A stretch of 64,000 nt of DNA from Holophagales bacterium. GTDB lineage: Bacteria > Acidobacteriota > Thermoanaerobaculia > UBA5066. Below are positions 24,990 to 33,426 of this stretch, in pieces; positions within the stretch are counted from its first letter, which is position 1; each line of letters begins with the position of its first letter. The stretch lies in NCBI GenBank assembly GCA_016719485.1, contig JADJZB010000011.1:62001-126000 (forward strand), in the 5' to 3' direction. A program made the position numbers and the translations under genes. The notes under the pieces were generated by a model, which was not told the DNA's origin, did no database searches, and saw only the letters and a program-made list of their open reading frames with translations.

Positions 24990-25789
24990 CGCCCCTCGCC
25001 CTTTCGGGCGCCTTCGCCGGATACGCCCGGGGGCTCGACGTCCTCTGCGGCGTCACGCTCGCGTTCGGCGCAGGGCGCCTCGTCGCGCTCCTGGGTGAGA
25101 ACGGCTCGGGAAAGTCGACGCTCCTGAAGGTCCTCGCGGGCCTCCTCGTCCCCACCCGCGGCGAGGTTCTCCTCGATGGGGTGCCGCTGGGAAGCGTCCT
25201 CCGCCGGACGGCGGCCCGCGCCATCGGGTACCTTCCGCAGGGGTTCGAGCCGTTCTTTCCGGCGACCGCGCTCGACGTCGTCCTGCTCGGACGCACCCCC
25301 TTCCTCGGTCCGTTTTCCACGCCCGGCCGAGCGGACGTCGACGTCGCCCGGGCGGCGCTTCAGGAGGTCGACGCCGCGGGACTCGAGGAGCGCGACGTGC
25401 GGAGCCTCTCCGGAGGCGAACGGCAGCGGGTCTACCTCGCCCGCGTCCTGGCGGGGGAGCCGCGCGTCCTCCTCCTCGACGAACCGACGGCGAGCCTCGA
25501 CCCGCGCCACCGCTTCCTCGTCCTCGACGTCCTCAGGCGCCGGGCCGCGACGGGAGTCACGTGCGTCTTCTCGACCCACGAGGTCGATCTCGCCGCCCGG
25601 GCGGCCGACGACGCCGTCCTCCTGGCGCGAGGCACGGTCCTCGCCTCGGGCCCGGTTCGCGAGAGCGTCACGGAAAACTCGCTCTCGCAGCTCTTCGGCG
25701 TCCCGGCCTGCGTCACGCCGCTCGCCGACGGCACGCCCCTCGTGACGCTCGGAACCCCGCCGGGCGGCCTCCCTGCCGGGAGAGGGTAA
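24986..25789 (+). CDS. BtuD/FepC-type ABC importer ATPase, probable CTG start
   Basis: 267 residues. Walker A GENGSGKST, signature LSGGERQRV, Walker B VLLLDEPTASLD and the switch His (STHEVD) are all intact, as in FepC/BtuD ATPases. There is no ATG, GTG or TTG near the expected N-terminus; the only sensible start is CTG 24986. It has CAGGAGG exactly 5 nt upstream and its CTGA overlaps the permease TGA. It energises the importer with the two preceding genes. Its stop TAA forms part of the TAAGAT box in front of accD. Confidence 0.88.
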   Translation: MTPLALSGAFAGYARGLDVLCGVTLAFGAGRLVALLGENGSGKSTLLKVLAGLLVPTRGEVLLDGVPLGSVLRRTAARAIGYLPQGFEPFFPATALDVVLLGRTPFLGPFSTPGRADVDVARAALQEVDAAGLEERDVRSLSGGERQRVYLARVLAGEPRVLLLDEPTASLDPRHRFLVLDVLRRRAATGVTCVFSTHEVDLAARAADDAVLLARGTVLASGPVRESVTENSLSQLFGVPACVTPLADGTPLVTLGTPPGGLPAGRG

Positions 25790-25792
25790 GAT
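25787..25792 (+). promoter_or_regulatory. -10-like box before accD
   Basis: TAAGAT ends 9 nt before ATG 25802; no Shine-Dalgarno is present. Its first three bases are the stop codon of the ABC ATPase gene. Confidence 0.45.
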
Positions 25793-25801
25793 CGCCGCCC
25801 C

Positions 25802-26653
25802 ATGGCACTCTGGTTCCGGAAGGACAAGGCACCCCGCGCCCTGCGGGACATGGGGAAGGCGACCTCGCTCGGCGAGGGGCTCTTCCTCAAGTGCGACGGC
25901 TGCCGCGAGACCCTGTACGCCAAGGAGGTCGAGCGGAACCAGCGCGTCTGCCCGAAGTGCGGGTTCCACTTCCGCCTCCTGGTCGAGGAGCGGCTGAAGC
26001 TCCTCTTCGACGACGGGGTGTTCCAGCCCCTCTTCGGGGACCTCCGGGCGACCGACCCTCTCCGCTTCCGGGACACGAAGCGCTACCGCGATCGCCTTCG
26101 CAGCTACGAGGCGTCGGCGGGCCGGCCCGATGCCATCGCGGCCGGCGAGGGGAAGCTCGAGGGATCGAGAGTCCTGGTGGCAGCCCTCGACTACGCCTTC
26201 ATGGGAGGGTCGATGGGCTCGGTGGTCGGCGAGGTGCTGACGCGCATGGCCGAACGGGCGCGCACGGAGAAGGTCCCTCTCGTCGTCGTCACCGCCTCGG
26301 GTGGAGCGCGGATGCAGGAGGGGATTCTCTCTCTCATGCAGATGGCGAAGGTCTCGGCGGCCCTCGGCCGCCTCGCCGAGGCGCGTGTCCCCTACGTCAC
26401 GGTCCTGACCGATCCGACGACGGGCGGCGTCACCGCCTCCTTCGCGATGCTCGGCGACGTGACGTTCGCCGAGCCGAAGGCGCTGATCGGTTTCGCCGGT
26501 CCGCGCGTCATCGAGCAGACGATCCGCCAGACCCTCCCGGAAGGCTTCCAGCGCGCGGAGTTCCTCCTCGACCACGGCTTCATCGACGTCGTCGTCCCAC
26601 GCAAGGAGCTGAAGGCGGCGCTCGCGAACGTTCTCCGGCTCCTGGCCGCGTGA
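25802..26653 (+). CDS. accD: Acetyl-CoA carboxylase carboxyltransferase subunit beta
   Basis: 283 residues. AccD with AccA moves the carboxyl group from biotin to acetyl-CoA, giving malonyl-CoA for fatty-acid synthesis. The four-Cys zinc ribbon (CDGCRETL and CPKCGFHF, about residues 32-54) and the carboxyltransferase core (MGGSMGSVVGE, VTASGGARMQEG, TDPTTGGVTASFAMLGD, ALIGFAGPRVIEQT) are complete, and the length is typical. It heads a housekeeping run accD-folC-dgt-rpiB-glyA and overlaps folC by 4 bp, the frequent accD-folC pairing. accA is not in the window. Identification is certain. Confidence 0.97.
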   Translation: MALWFRKDKAPRALRDMGKATSLGEGLFLKCDGCRETLYAKEVERNQRVCPKCGFHFRLLVEERLKLLFDDGVFQPLFGDLRATDPLRFRDTKRYRDRLRSYEASAGRPDAIAAGEGKLEGSRVLVAALDYAFMGGSMGSVVGEVLTRMAERARTEKVPLVVVTASGGARMQEGILSLMQMAKVSAALGRLAEARVPYVTVLTDPTTGGVTASFAMLGDVTFAEPKALIGFAGPRVIEQTIRQTLPEGFQRAEFLLDHGFIDVVVPRKELKAALANVLRLLAA

Positions 26654-27852
26654 GCCCCGGGCCCGGCCGTCGCTGGCTCGACGCCCTCGGGCCGCAGATG
26701 ATCCGGCCCGGCCTCGCCCGCACGCGGGCCCTTCTGGCGGCGCTCGGGAACCCGCAGGCGTCGTTCAGGACCCTCCTCGTCGGCGGGACGAACGGCAAGG
26801 GGTCCACGGCGGCAGCCGCCGCGTCGATTCTCGAGGCGGCGGGACTGCGCGTCGGCATGACGACCTCGCCGCACCTCGTCCACGTGAACGAACGGGTTCG
26901 CCTCTGCGGCCGCGACGTCACCGACGCCCAGCTCGACGCGGCCCTCCGGCTCGTGGCCTCGGTGTCGGGCGAGGGCGGCCTCAGGCCCACCTATTTCGAG
27001 GCGCTCGTCGTTGCCGCGTGCGAGCTCTTCCGGCGCGCCCGCGTCTCGGTGGCCGTCGTCGAGGTGGGGATCGGCGGGCGGCTCGACGCCACGAACGTCC
27101 TCGACCCCGAGGTGTCCGTCGTCACGAACGTCGCGGAGGACCACCTCGAGACGCTCGGCCCGTCGCTCGCGGACGTGGCGCGCGAAAAGGCGGGGATCTT
27201 CCGACGGGGCCAGCCGGCGCTCACGGCGGCGGCGGGCGAGGGGCTCGCCATCCTCCGCGTCGAGGCGGGTCGGATGGGCGCGCGACTCCTCGAGATCCCT
27301 CCGTCGCGCGCGTGGGACGACGTGTCGCCGCTCGCCGGCGCACACCAGCGCTCGAACCTCGCCCTGGCCGTCGCCGCGGCGCGGGCGTTCGCGCCGCTCG
27401 ACGACGCCACCGTCCGACGCGGCATCGCCGCGATCCGCTGGCCGGGGCGGCTCCAGACCATCCTTCGCCCGGGGCTTCGCCCGCTCCTGGTCGACGGCGC
27501 CCACAACCCGGCGGGAGCCGCCGCTCTCGCCGCCCACCTCGACGTTGCCGGCCTCGCGGGGCGGATCGACCTCGTCTTCGGCGTTCTCGGCGACAAGGCC
27601 TTCGGGGAGATGTTCGCGCCGCTGGCCGCGCGTGCACGCCGGGTCGTCCTCGTCGCGCCCGCCTCGCCCCGCGCGATCCCGCCGGACGCCCTCGCGGCCC
27701 GCCTCGGGCAGCCGGAGCTTCCCCGCGCCGCCTCGCTCGCGGACGCCCTGGCGGGCCTCGAGGGCGGCGGGGGAGACGCCCCTATACTCGTTGCCGGGTC
27801 GCTCGTCCTCGCCGGCGAGGCCCTGGCGCTCGTCGAGCCCCGGGAGCCCTGA
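26650..27852 (+). CDS. folC: Folylpolyglutamate synthase / dihydrofolate synthase
   Basis: 400 residues from GTG 26650, overlapping the accD stop by 4 bp. It adds glutamate to dihydropteroate or folate using ATP. Mur-ligase-type motifs are visible: P-loop VGGTNGKGSTAA, TSPHLVHVNERVRL, the GIGGRLDATNV loop, NVAEDHLETLG, and LVDGAHNPAGA near the C-terminal domain. Folate made here feeds glyA in the same run and, in principle, ftcD at 38 kb. The N-terminus is shorter than in E. coli FolC (about 10 residues before the conserved helix) but normal for accD-linked homologues. Confidence 0.93.
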   Translation: MSPGPGRRWLDALGPQMIRPGLARTRALLAALGNPQASFRTLLVGGTNGKGSTAAAAASILEAAGLRVGMTTSPHLVHVNERVRLCGRDVTDAQLDAALRLVASVSGEGGLRPTYFEALVVAACELFRRARVSVAVVEVGIGGRLDATNVLDPEVSVVTNVAEDHLETLGPSLADVAREKAGIFRRGQPALTAAAGEGLAILRVEAGRMGARLLEIPPSRAWDDVSPLAGAHQRSNLALAVAAARAFAPLDDATVRRGIAAIRWPGRLQTILRPGLRPLLVDGAHNPAGAAALAAHLDVAGLAGRIDLVFGVLGDKAFGEMFAPLAARARRVVLVAPASPRAIPPDALAARLGQPELPRAASLADALAGLEGGGGDAPILVAGSLVLAGEALALVEPREP

Positions 27853-27877
27853 GGCGGAGGGGCGCCCGGAGGATCGG

Positions 27878-29242
27878 ATGGCCGCAGGCAAGCCCGGGGG
27901 GGCCGTCGCGTACACGAAAGGGGAGCTGGAGGCGTTCGAGGACGCGCGGCTCGCGATCTACGCCTCGCGTGCCGCCTCCTCGGCCCGCCGCCGCCGGAAC
28001 GCACCCGAGGCCGACGGAAGCGACTACAGGACCGAGTTCCAGCGCGACCGGGACCGGATCGTCCACTCCAAGGCCTTCCGCCGGCTCAAGCACAAGACCC
28101 AGGTCTTCATCCCGTTCGAGGGGGACCACTACCGGACGCGCCTGACGCACACCCTCGAGGTGACGCAGGTGGCGAGGACGGTCGCCCGGACTCTCGGCCT
28201 GAACGAGGACCTCGCCGAGGCGTGCGCCCTCGCGCACGACCTCGGTCACACCCCGTTCGGCCATTCCGGGGAGAAGGCGCTGAACCGGATCCTGACGGGC
28301 GGAGAGCCGGCCGTGGCGCTCTCGCCGAAGGCCGTCGCGGGCGTCGGCGCCTTCAAGCACAACTACCAGTCGGTCCGCGTCGTCGACCTCCTGGAGAAGC
28401 GGTACGAGGAGCCGGGCCTCAACCTGACGGACGAGACGCGCGAGGGGATCCTCAAGCACACGACCTGGAAGCGCGATTTCCCGTTTCCGGTCCTCGATCC
28501 CGAGGGTCTGCATCTCGGCTCGGGCTGCCACCTGGAAGGGCAGGCCGTCGGCTGGGCCGACGAGATCGCCCAGCAGGCGCACGACCTCGAGGACGGCCTC
28601 GGCCTCGTCGGCATCGGCAAGGCGGAGGAGATCCCGCTCGCGCGGGAGATCGTGGCGGGGCTCGGCGCCCGCTGGCGGGACGCCTCCGACCCGGCGGTCC
28701 AGAAGGCGCTTCTCATCCGGGGCCTGATCCACCACCTCGTCACCGACCTCATCGTCGCCTCGCGCGGGGCGATCGAGAAATGGCTCACCGCGCAGAAAGT
28801 GACGACGCCGGCGGAGTTCGCCGCCCACAGGCGGAAGCTCCCCGGCTCCCTCGTCGCCCCCTCGCGCGACGGGGAGAAGCGGTACCTCGAGCTGAAGGAG
28901 TTCGTCTACCGCCACATCATCCACAGCCAGGCGGTCTCCCAGCACGACTCGCGGGCGCAGCTCGTCGTGAACCGCCTCTTCGACGCCTACGCGAAGAACC
29001 CCCGCCTCCTCCCCGACGCCGTCCTCGCGCGCGTGGCCGAGCTCTCGGGCCTCCCGTTCCTCAGGGAGATCCCCCTGAAGAAGGTGGAAGCCGTGATCGC
29101 CGGCCGCTGGCGCGAGGAGCCCGCCGTCCTGCGTTGCATTGCCGATCACATCGCCGGGATGACCGACAGCTACGCCCTCGGCGAGTACGACGCCCTCTTT
29201 GCCCCCTACCCGCGGCGACCCGCGGGGACGCCGGCGGGTTAG
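27878..29242 (+). CDS. dgt: Deoxyguanosinetriphosphate triphosphohydrolase-like HD protein
   Basis: 454 residues from ATG 27878, with GGAGGA 5 nt upstream. The HD-domain metal site is clear: YRTRLTHTLEV, ALAHDLGHTPFGHSGE. The N-terminal DYRTEFQRDRDRIVHSKAFRRLKHKTQV block is the family signature. It hydrolyses dNTPs to deoxynucleosides and tripolyphosphate, trimming the dNTP pool; homologues without the E. coli insert, like this one, often prefer other dNTPs or need dNTP activators. It sits between folC and rpiB. The name dgt is by family; substrate range is unknown. Confidence 0.92.
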   Translation: MAAGKPGGAVAYTKGELEAFEDARLAIYASRAASSARRRRNAPEADGSDYRTEFQRDRDRIVHSKAFRRLKHKTQVFIPFEGDHYRTRLTHTLEVTQVARTVARTLGLNEDLAEACALAHDLGHTPFGHSGEKALNRILTGGEPAVALSPKAVAGVGAFKHNYQSVRVVDLLEKRYEEPGLNLTDETREGILKHTTWKRDFPFPVLDPEGLHLGSGCHLEGQAVGWADEIAQQAHDLEDGLGLVGIGKAEEIPLAREIVAGLGARWRDASDPAVQKALLIRGLIHHLVTDLIVASRGAIEKWLTAQKVTTPAEFAAHRRKLPGSLVAPSRDGEKRYLELKEFVYRHIIHSQAVSQHDSRAQLVVNRLFDAYAKNPRLLPDAVLARVAELSGLPFLREIPLKKVEAVIAGRWREEPAVLRCIADHIAGMTDSYALGEYDALFAPYPRRPAGTPAG

Positions 29243-29245
29243 GAT
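29240..29245 (+). promoter_or_regulatory. -10-like box before rpiB
   Basis: TAGGAT ends 6 nt before ATG 29252, and there is no Shine-Dalgarno; the box overlaps the dgt stop TAG. An internal, leaderless promoter in the operon is possible. Confidence 0.35.
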
Positions 29246-29251
29246 TCGCCG

Positions 29252-29710
29252 ATGCGCATCGCCTTCGGCGCCGACCACGCGGGCTTCGAGCTGAAGGAGC
29301 TCCTCGCCCGCCGCGCGGGCGAGCTCGGGCACGAGGTCGTCGATCTCGGCACCCTCTCCACCGTCTCCGTCGACTACCCCGACTTCGGCTTCGCCGTCGG
29401 CCGCGCCGTCTCGGCAGGGCAGGCGGAGCGCGGCGTCGTCGTGTGCGGCACCGGCATCGGCATCTCGATCGCCGTCAACCGGGTGCGGGGCGCGCGGGCG
29501 GGCGTGGCGACCGACCTCTACTCGGCGCAGCTCATGCGCGAGCACAACGATGCGAACGTCCTCGCCCTGGGCGCGCGCATCACCGCCATCCCCCTCGCGA
29601 TGGCGATCCTCGACACCTTCCTCACGACACCGTTCGCCGGCGGGCGCCACCAGAAGCGCGTCGACAAGCTCGACGACGCCCCGCCGCGCGCCGAAGGAGA
29701 CCACCGATGA
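29252..29710 (+). CDS. rpiB: Ribose 5-phosphate isomerase B
   Basis: 152 residues. It interconverts ribose 5-phosphate and ribulose 5-phosphate in the pentose phosphate pathway. The RpiB fold is obvious: IAFGADHAGFELKE at the N-terminus, VDYPDFG, the catalytic Cys in VVCGTGIGISIAVNR, and ATDLYSAQLMREHNDANVLALGAR. The C-terminus (RHQKRVDKLDD) is normal. Its stop overlaps the ATG of glyA by 4 bp; the rpiB-glyA pair is common in bacteria. Identification is certain. Confidence 0.96.
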   Translation: MRIAFGADHAGFELKELLARRAGELGHEVVDLGTLSTVSVDYPDFGFAVGRAVSAGQAERGVVVCGTGIGISIAVNRVRGARAGVATDLYSAQLMREHNDANVLALGARITAIPLAMAILDTFLTTPFAGGRHQKRVDKLDDAPPRAEGDHR

Positions 29711-30990
29711 CGACGACTCTCACCCCGAGCCCCCGCCTGATGGGGCGTTCCCTCTCAGCGGTCGACCCGGAGATCGCCGCCGCCGTCGACGCCGAGTTCG
29801 CCCGCCAGCGCGACGGCCTCGAGCTGATCGCCTCGGAGAACTACGCCTCCCGCGCCGTCCTCGAGGCGACGGGCTCGGTCCTGACGAACAAGTACGCCGA
29901 GGGCTACCCGGGACGCCGCTACTACGGCGGCTGCGAGAACGTCGACGTCGCCGAGTCGCTCGCGATCGCGCGCGCCAAGAAGCTCTTCTCGCCGGAGAGC
30001 CCCGACGCGCTCCACGCGAACGTCCAGCCGCACTCGGGCTCGCAGGCGAACACCGCCGTCTACCTCGCGTGCCTGAAGCCGGGCGACACGATTCTCGGGA
30101 TGTCGCTCGCCCACGGCGGGCACCTCACCCACGGCCACCCGCTCTCGATCTCGGGCAAGCTGTATCGCGTCGTCTCCTACGGCGTGACGCGGGATACCGA
30201 GACGATCGACTACGACGAGCTCGCCCGGATCGCCGAGGCCGAGAAGCCGAAGCTCATCATCGCGGGCGCCTCGGCCTACCCGCGCATCCTCGACTTTCCG
30301 CGGTTCCGGCAGGTCGCCGACTCCGTCGGCGCGCTCCTGATGGTCGACATGGCCCACATCGCGGGCCTCGTCGCGACGGGCCTCCACCCCTCGCCCGTCG
30401 GCCACGCCCACTTCGTCACGACGACGACCCACAAGACCCTCCGCGGGCCTCGCGGAGGCCTCGTCCTCTGCACGCCCGAATGGGCCAAGGAGATCGACAA
30501 GGCGGTCTTCCCGGGCCTGCAGGGCGGGCCGCTCGAGCACGTCATCGCCGCCAAGGCCGTGTCGTTCCTCGAGGCGCTCTCGCCCGAGTTCACGACCTAC
30601 CAGCAGGCGGTCCTCGAGAACGCGAAGGCCTTCGCGGCCGCCGTCGCCGGCCAGGGCTTCCGGATCGTCTCCGGCGGGACCGACAACCACCTCTTCCTCG
30701 TCGACCTCGGCCCGAAGAAGCTGACGGGCAAGGTGGCGGAGAAGGCGCTCGACCACGCCGGGATCACCGTCAACAAGAACGCCATCCCGTTCGACCCGAA
30801 CCCGCCGATGGTCACGTCGGGACTGCGCCTCGGGACCCCCGCCGTCACGACGCGCGGCATGGGTCTGGCCGAAATGAAGACGATCGCAGCCTGGATCGGC
30901 GAGGTCCTCGCCGCGCCCGAGGACGACGCGGCGAAGGCCGCCGTCAAGGCGAAGGTCAAGGAGCTGACGGCCGCGTTCCCGATCTACTAG
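29707..30990 (+). CDS. glyA: Serine hydroxymethyltransferase
   Basis: 427 residues from ATG 29707, overlapping the rpiB stop. This PLP enzyme converts serine and tetrahydrofolate to glycine and methylene-THF, the main source of one-carbon units. The PLP lysine is in TTTTHKTLRGPRGG, with substrate and cofactor motifs LELIASENYAS, YGGCENVDVAE, VQPHSGSQAN and VDMAHIAGLVA. The C-terminal VTSGLRLGTPAVTTRGM is intact. It is the last gene of the accD operon and is followed by the unusual repeat-rich gap at 30991-31226. Identification is certain. Confidence 0.98.
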   Translation: MTTTLTPSPRLMGRSLSAVDPEIAAAVDAEFARQRDGLELIASENYASRAVLEATGSVLTNKYAEGYPGRRYYGGCENVDVAESLAIARAKKLFSPESPDALHANVQPHSGSQANTAVYLACLKPGDTILGMSLAHGGHLTHGHPLSISGKLYRVVSYGVTRDTETIDYDELARIAEAEKPKLIIAGASAYPRILDFPRFRQVADSVGALLMVDMAHIAGLVATGLHPSPVGHAHFVTTTTHKTLRGPRGGLVLCTPEWAKEIDKAVFPGLQGGPLEHVIAAKAVSFLEALSPEFTTYQQAVLENAKAFAAAVAGQGFRIVSGGTDNHLFLVDLGPKKLTGKVAEKALDHAGITVNKNAIPFDPNPPMVTSGLRLGTPAVTTRGMGLAEMKTIAAWIGEVLAAPEDDAAKAAVKAKVKELTAAFPIY

Positions 30991-31015
30991 CGTTCTCGGG
31001 AAACCCGGGAACACC

Positions 31016-31064
31016 CGCGTAACGCGTAACGCGTAACGCAAAACGCGAAACGCGAAACGCGGGG
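31016..31064. repeat. Heptanucleotide array, 7 units
   Basis: Seven 7-bp units: CGCGTAA three times, CGCAAAA once, CGCGAAA twice, then CGCGGGG. They lie in the convergent gap after glyA. A second array of three 9-bp AGGTTTCNN units follows at 31102-31128. Neither is coding. Confidence 0.85.
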
Positions 31065-31134
31065 TCAGTTCCGTTTTCCGTGAGCCGTCAACGAGAATCC
31101 GAGGTTTCTTAGGTTTCGGAGGTTTCGTGCCAGG

Positions 31135-31193
31135 CGTGAAATCGTGTATTGTTGTCAACAATACACGATTTCACGGGGGGGGGGGGGGGGGGG
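31135..31193. repeat. 39-nt near-perfect palindrome followed by a run of 19 G
   Basis: The arms 31136-31154 and 31156-31174 are perfect 19-bp complements around one T; the flanking C31135/G31175 extends the stem to 20 bp. It is AT-rich (arms read GTGAAATCGTGTATTGTTG), unlike anything around it. Nineteen G residues follow (31175-31193). It could be a bidirectional terminator between glyA and elbB, a mobile-element relic, or an assembly artefact at the poly-G. Confidence 0.8.
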
Positions 31194-31226
31194 CGGCCCG
31201 GATGTCCGGGCTTCGGCGCGAGAGTC

Positions 31227-31892
31227 TCAGCCCCGGGCCATCCGGAGGAGCTCGGTGACGAGCTTCTCGATGCCGGCCGACACCTCGGAGATCGGGCTGT
31301 CGAGCATGTAGGCCGGGGTCGTGACGAGGAGGTTCTCCTCGTCGACGACGGCCTGGCCGCCGCCGCAGGAGACGTGCTCTCCCCCCATCTTTCCGATCGC
31401 CCTGGCCGTTCCGGAGTCAGTCCCGATCGTCAGCTTCGGCTTCCCGCTGCCGAGGAGCCTGGCCAGCAGGACCGGGGCGATGCAGAGGGCGCCGATGGGC
31501 TTGCCCGCGCCGTGGACGGCCCCCACGACACGCGCGACCTCGGGGTGGACCTCGCAGTCGGCCCCGCGGAACGCGAAGTCACAGAGGTTCTTGGCGGCGC
31601 CGAAGCCCCCGGGCAGGAGGAGGGCGTCGAGCATCGAAGGGTCGAAGCCGGAGAGGCTCTTCACCTTTCCGCGTGCGATCCGCGCGGCCTCGACGAGGAC
31701 GTTCCGCGTTTCCCCCTCGGCGGGCTGCCCCGTCAAGTGGTTCACGACGTGCTTCTGCGCGATGTCGGGGGCGAGGCAGACGGCCTCGGCCCCGGCCCGG
31801 TCGAGGGCCAGGAGCGTCAGGACCGACTCGTGGATCTCGGCGCCGTCGTAGACGCCGCAGCCCGAGAGGAGAACTCCGACTTTCGGCTTCAT
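31227..31892 (-). CDS. elbB: Isoprenoid biosynthesis glyoxalase ElbB-like protein
   Basis: 221 residues from ATG 31892, with GGAGGT 5 nt upstream. This DJ-1/PfpI relative has the ElbB pattern: VGVLLSGCGVYDGAEIHESV, LPGGFGAAKNLCDFAFRG, and the nucleophile elbow GALCIAPVLLA with its Cys intact, then TIGTDSGTARAI. E. coli ElbB has glyoxalase activity in vitro and was linked genetically to isoprenoid synthesis; the cellular role is unclear. It keeps the active-site Cys, in contrast to the DJ-1-like protein at 10.5 kb. It is the last gene on this strand before the repeat-rich gap. Confidence 0.9.
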   Translation of the reverse strand: MKPKVGVLLSGCGVYDGAEIHESVLTLLALDRAGAEAVCLAPDIAQKHVVNHLTGQPAEGETRNVLVEAARIARGKVKSLSGFDPSMLDALLLPGGFGAAKNLCDFAFRGADCEVHPEVARVVGAVHGAGKPIGALCIAPVLLARLLGSGKPKLTIGTDSGTARAIGKMGGEHVSCGGGQAVVDEENLLVTTPAYMLDSPISEVSAGIEKLVTELLRMARG

Positions 31893-31977
31893 GCTGCACC
31901 TCCGGTGTCGGCCGGAGATCGTATCGGGAGACGAGCCGGAAGGGGAGTGCGCTGCACGCCGGACGTGCGAGGTGGGT

Positions 31978-33426
31978 TCAGCCCTGCGGAGGGGCCGGCC
32001 TCGCGCGCATCGTCCGGGAGACGCGCCAGCGGATCCGGAAGAGGGCGGCGAACGCCTCCAGCCCTCCGCCGAGACCGACGCGGGTGTCCGGGGAGTTGAA
32101 CCAGAGGACCGGGACCTCCGCGATCCGGTAGCCGAGGCGTCTTGCGAGCAGGAGCGCCTCGACGTCGAACGCGAATCGATCGACGGTGGCGCGCGAGAAG
32201 ACTTCCCCGGCCGCGTCCCGGCTGAAGAGCTTGAAGCCGCACTGGGTATCGCGGATGCCGGAGACGACGAGGAGCCGGACGAGGAGGTTGAAGAGCTTTC
32301 CGCTCGCAACCCGGAAGAGCGACTGCCGTTCCTTCACGAGGGTCGCGTCGACGCCCCGGGAGCCGATGGCCACCGGCGCGCCCGCCGCCAGGAGCTTGTC
32401 GACCTCCTCGATGGGCGTCGAAAGGTCGGCGTCGGTCACGAGGACGTGCTCGCCTGAGGCCGCGAGAACGCCGGCCCGGACGGCGGCCCCCTTTCCGCGG
32501 TTCTGGGGCAGGCGGATCACGCGGAAGGTGAGTCCGAGGCCGGCTGCGGTCTTTTCTGCCGTCGCGGCCGTCCGGTCCGAGGAGCCGTCGTCGACGACGA
32601 TGACCTCGGACGGCAGAGCCGGCGTACGGGACCCGAGCCAGTCGGCGATCCGCGCGAGGGCGACGGGAAGCCGCTTCTCCTCGTTGTAGGCGGGAATGAC
32701 GAGAGAGAGGGCCGGGAACGTCATCACGGCGAGCCTCGCTTCGTAGACGATCTGGTATCCGAACATCCCCGGCCAGGCGGCCGCGAGGAGCCTCGCGGCG
32801 GTCCGGGCCGGACCGGCGAGCGGGGGTCTGCCGAGCGCGGGCAGGGCCAGCTCGAATGGCATCGCTGTCGGAGTCTCTCCGATAACGGCGAAGCCGTGCC
32901 GCTCGAGGAGCTCCCGGCCGGTCCGGCGGGTGAAGAAGCGCAGGTGGGTCCGGTCGAGGATGCCGCGGTCCGAAAGCGGAAACCGTCCGAAGAGGAGCCC
33001 GAACCGGACGGTGACGTTCGCGACGTTCGGAAGCGACACGAGGAGGAGCCCCCCGGGCTTGAGGAGTGGACGGAAGCGTGCGAGCGCGAGCCCCGGCTCG
33101 GGAAGGTGCTCCAGGATGTCTCCCGCGACGACGACGTCGAAGGGCTCCCTCCAGGGCCCGCCGAGACCGGAGACGACGTCGTCGACGACGGGTTCGTCGA
33201 AGAAGCCGGCCCCTTCCCTGGCGGCGTCGGGATCCAGCTCGATTCCGGCGAGGTAGCGGCAGCGGGAACGAATCCTCCGTGCGAGATGTCCCGCTCCGAA
33301 GCCCACGTCGAGCACGGCGAGGCCTTCTCCGAGCGCGTTGATCCTCGAGAGAAGGACGTCGTGGGACGAGCCCGGGATCTCCTTCCACGGGTACCGCGGA
33401 CCTTCCAGCGCTCCCGTGTCGCTCAC
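31978..33426 (-). CDS. Bifunctional class I methyltransferase / family 2 glycosyltransferase
   Basis: 482 residues from GTG 33426, whose GTGA overlaps the nadE stop. The N-terminal half (about 1-230) is a class I SAM methyltransferase (VLDVGFGAGHLARRI, DVVVAGDILEHLPEP, FRPLLKPGGLLLVSLPN). The C-terminal half (from about 235, MTFPALSLVIPAYNEEKRLP) is a dolichyl-phosphate-mannose-synthase-like GT2 with VIVVDDGSSD and the metal-binding TDADLST. No stop separates them, so I call a fusion, although the internal ATG near 32724 could also start a separate GT2. The GT2 part lacks C-terminal membrane helices. Its likely job is lipid-linked or surface glycan synthesis. Confidence 0.83.
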   Translation of the reverse strand: MSDTGALEGPRYPWKEIPGSSHDVLLSRINALGEGLAVLDVGFGAGHLARRIRSRCRYLAGIELDPDAAREGAGFFDEPVVDDVVSGLGGPWREPFDVVVAGDILEHLPEPGLALARFRPLLKPGGLLLVSLPNVANVTVRFGLLFGRFPLSDRGILDRTHLRFFTRRTGRELLERHGFAVIGETPTAMPFELALPALGRPPLAGPARTAARLLAAAWPGMFGYQIVYEARLAVMTFPALSLVIPAYNEEKRLPVALARIADWLGSRTPALPSEVIVVDDGSSDRTAATAEKTAAGLGLTFRVIRLPQNRGKGAAVRAGVLAASGEHVLVTDADLSTPIEEVDKLLAAGAPVAIGSRGVDATLVKERQSLFRVASGKLFNLLVRLLVVSGIRDTQCGFKLFSRDAAGEVFSRATVDRFAFDVEALLLARRLGYRIAEVPVLWFNSPDTRVGLGGGLEAFAALFRIRWRVSRTMRARPAPPQG

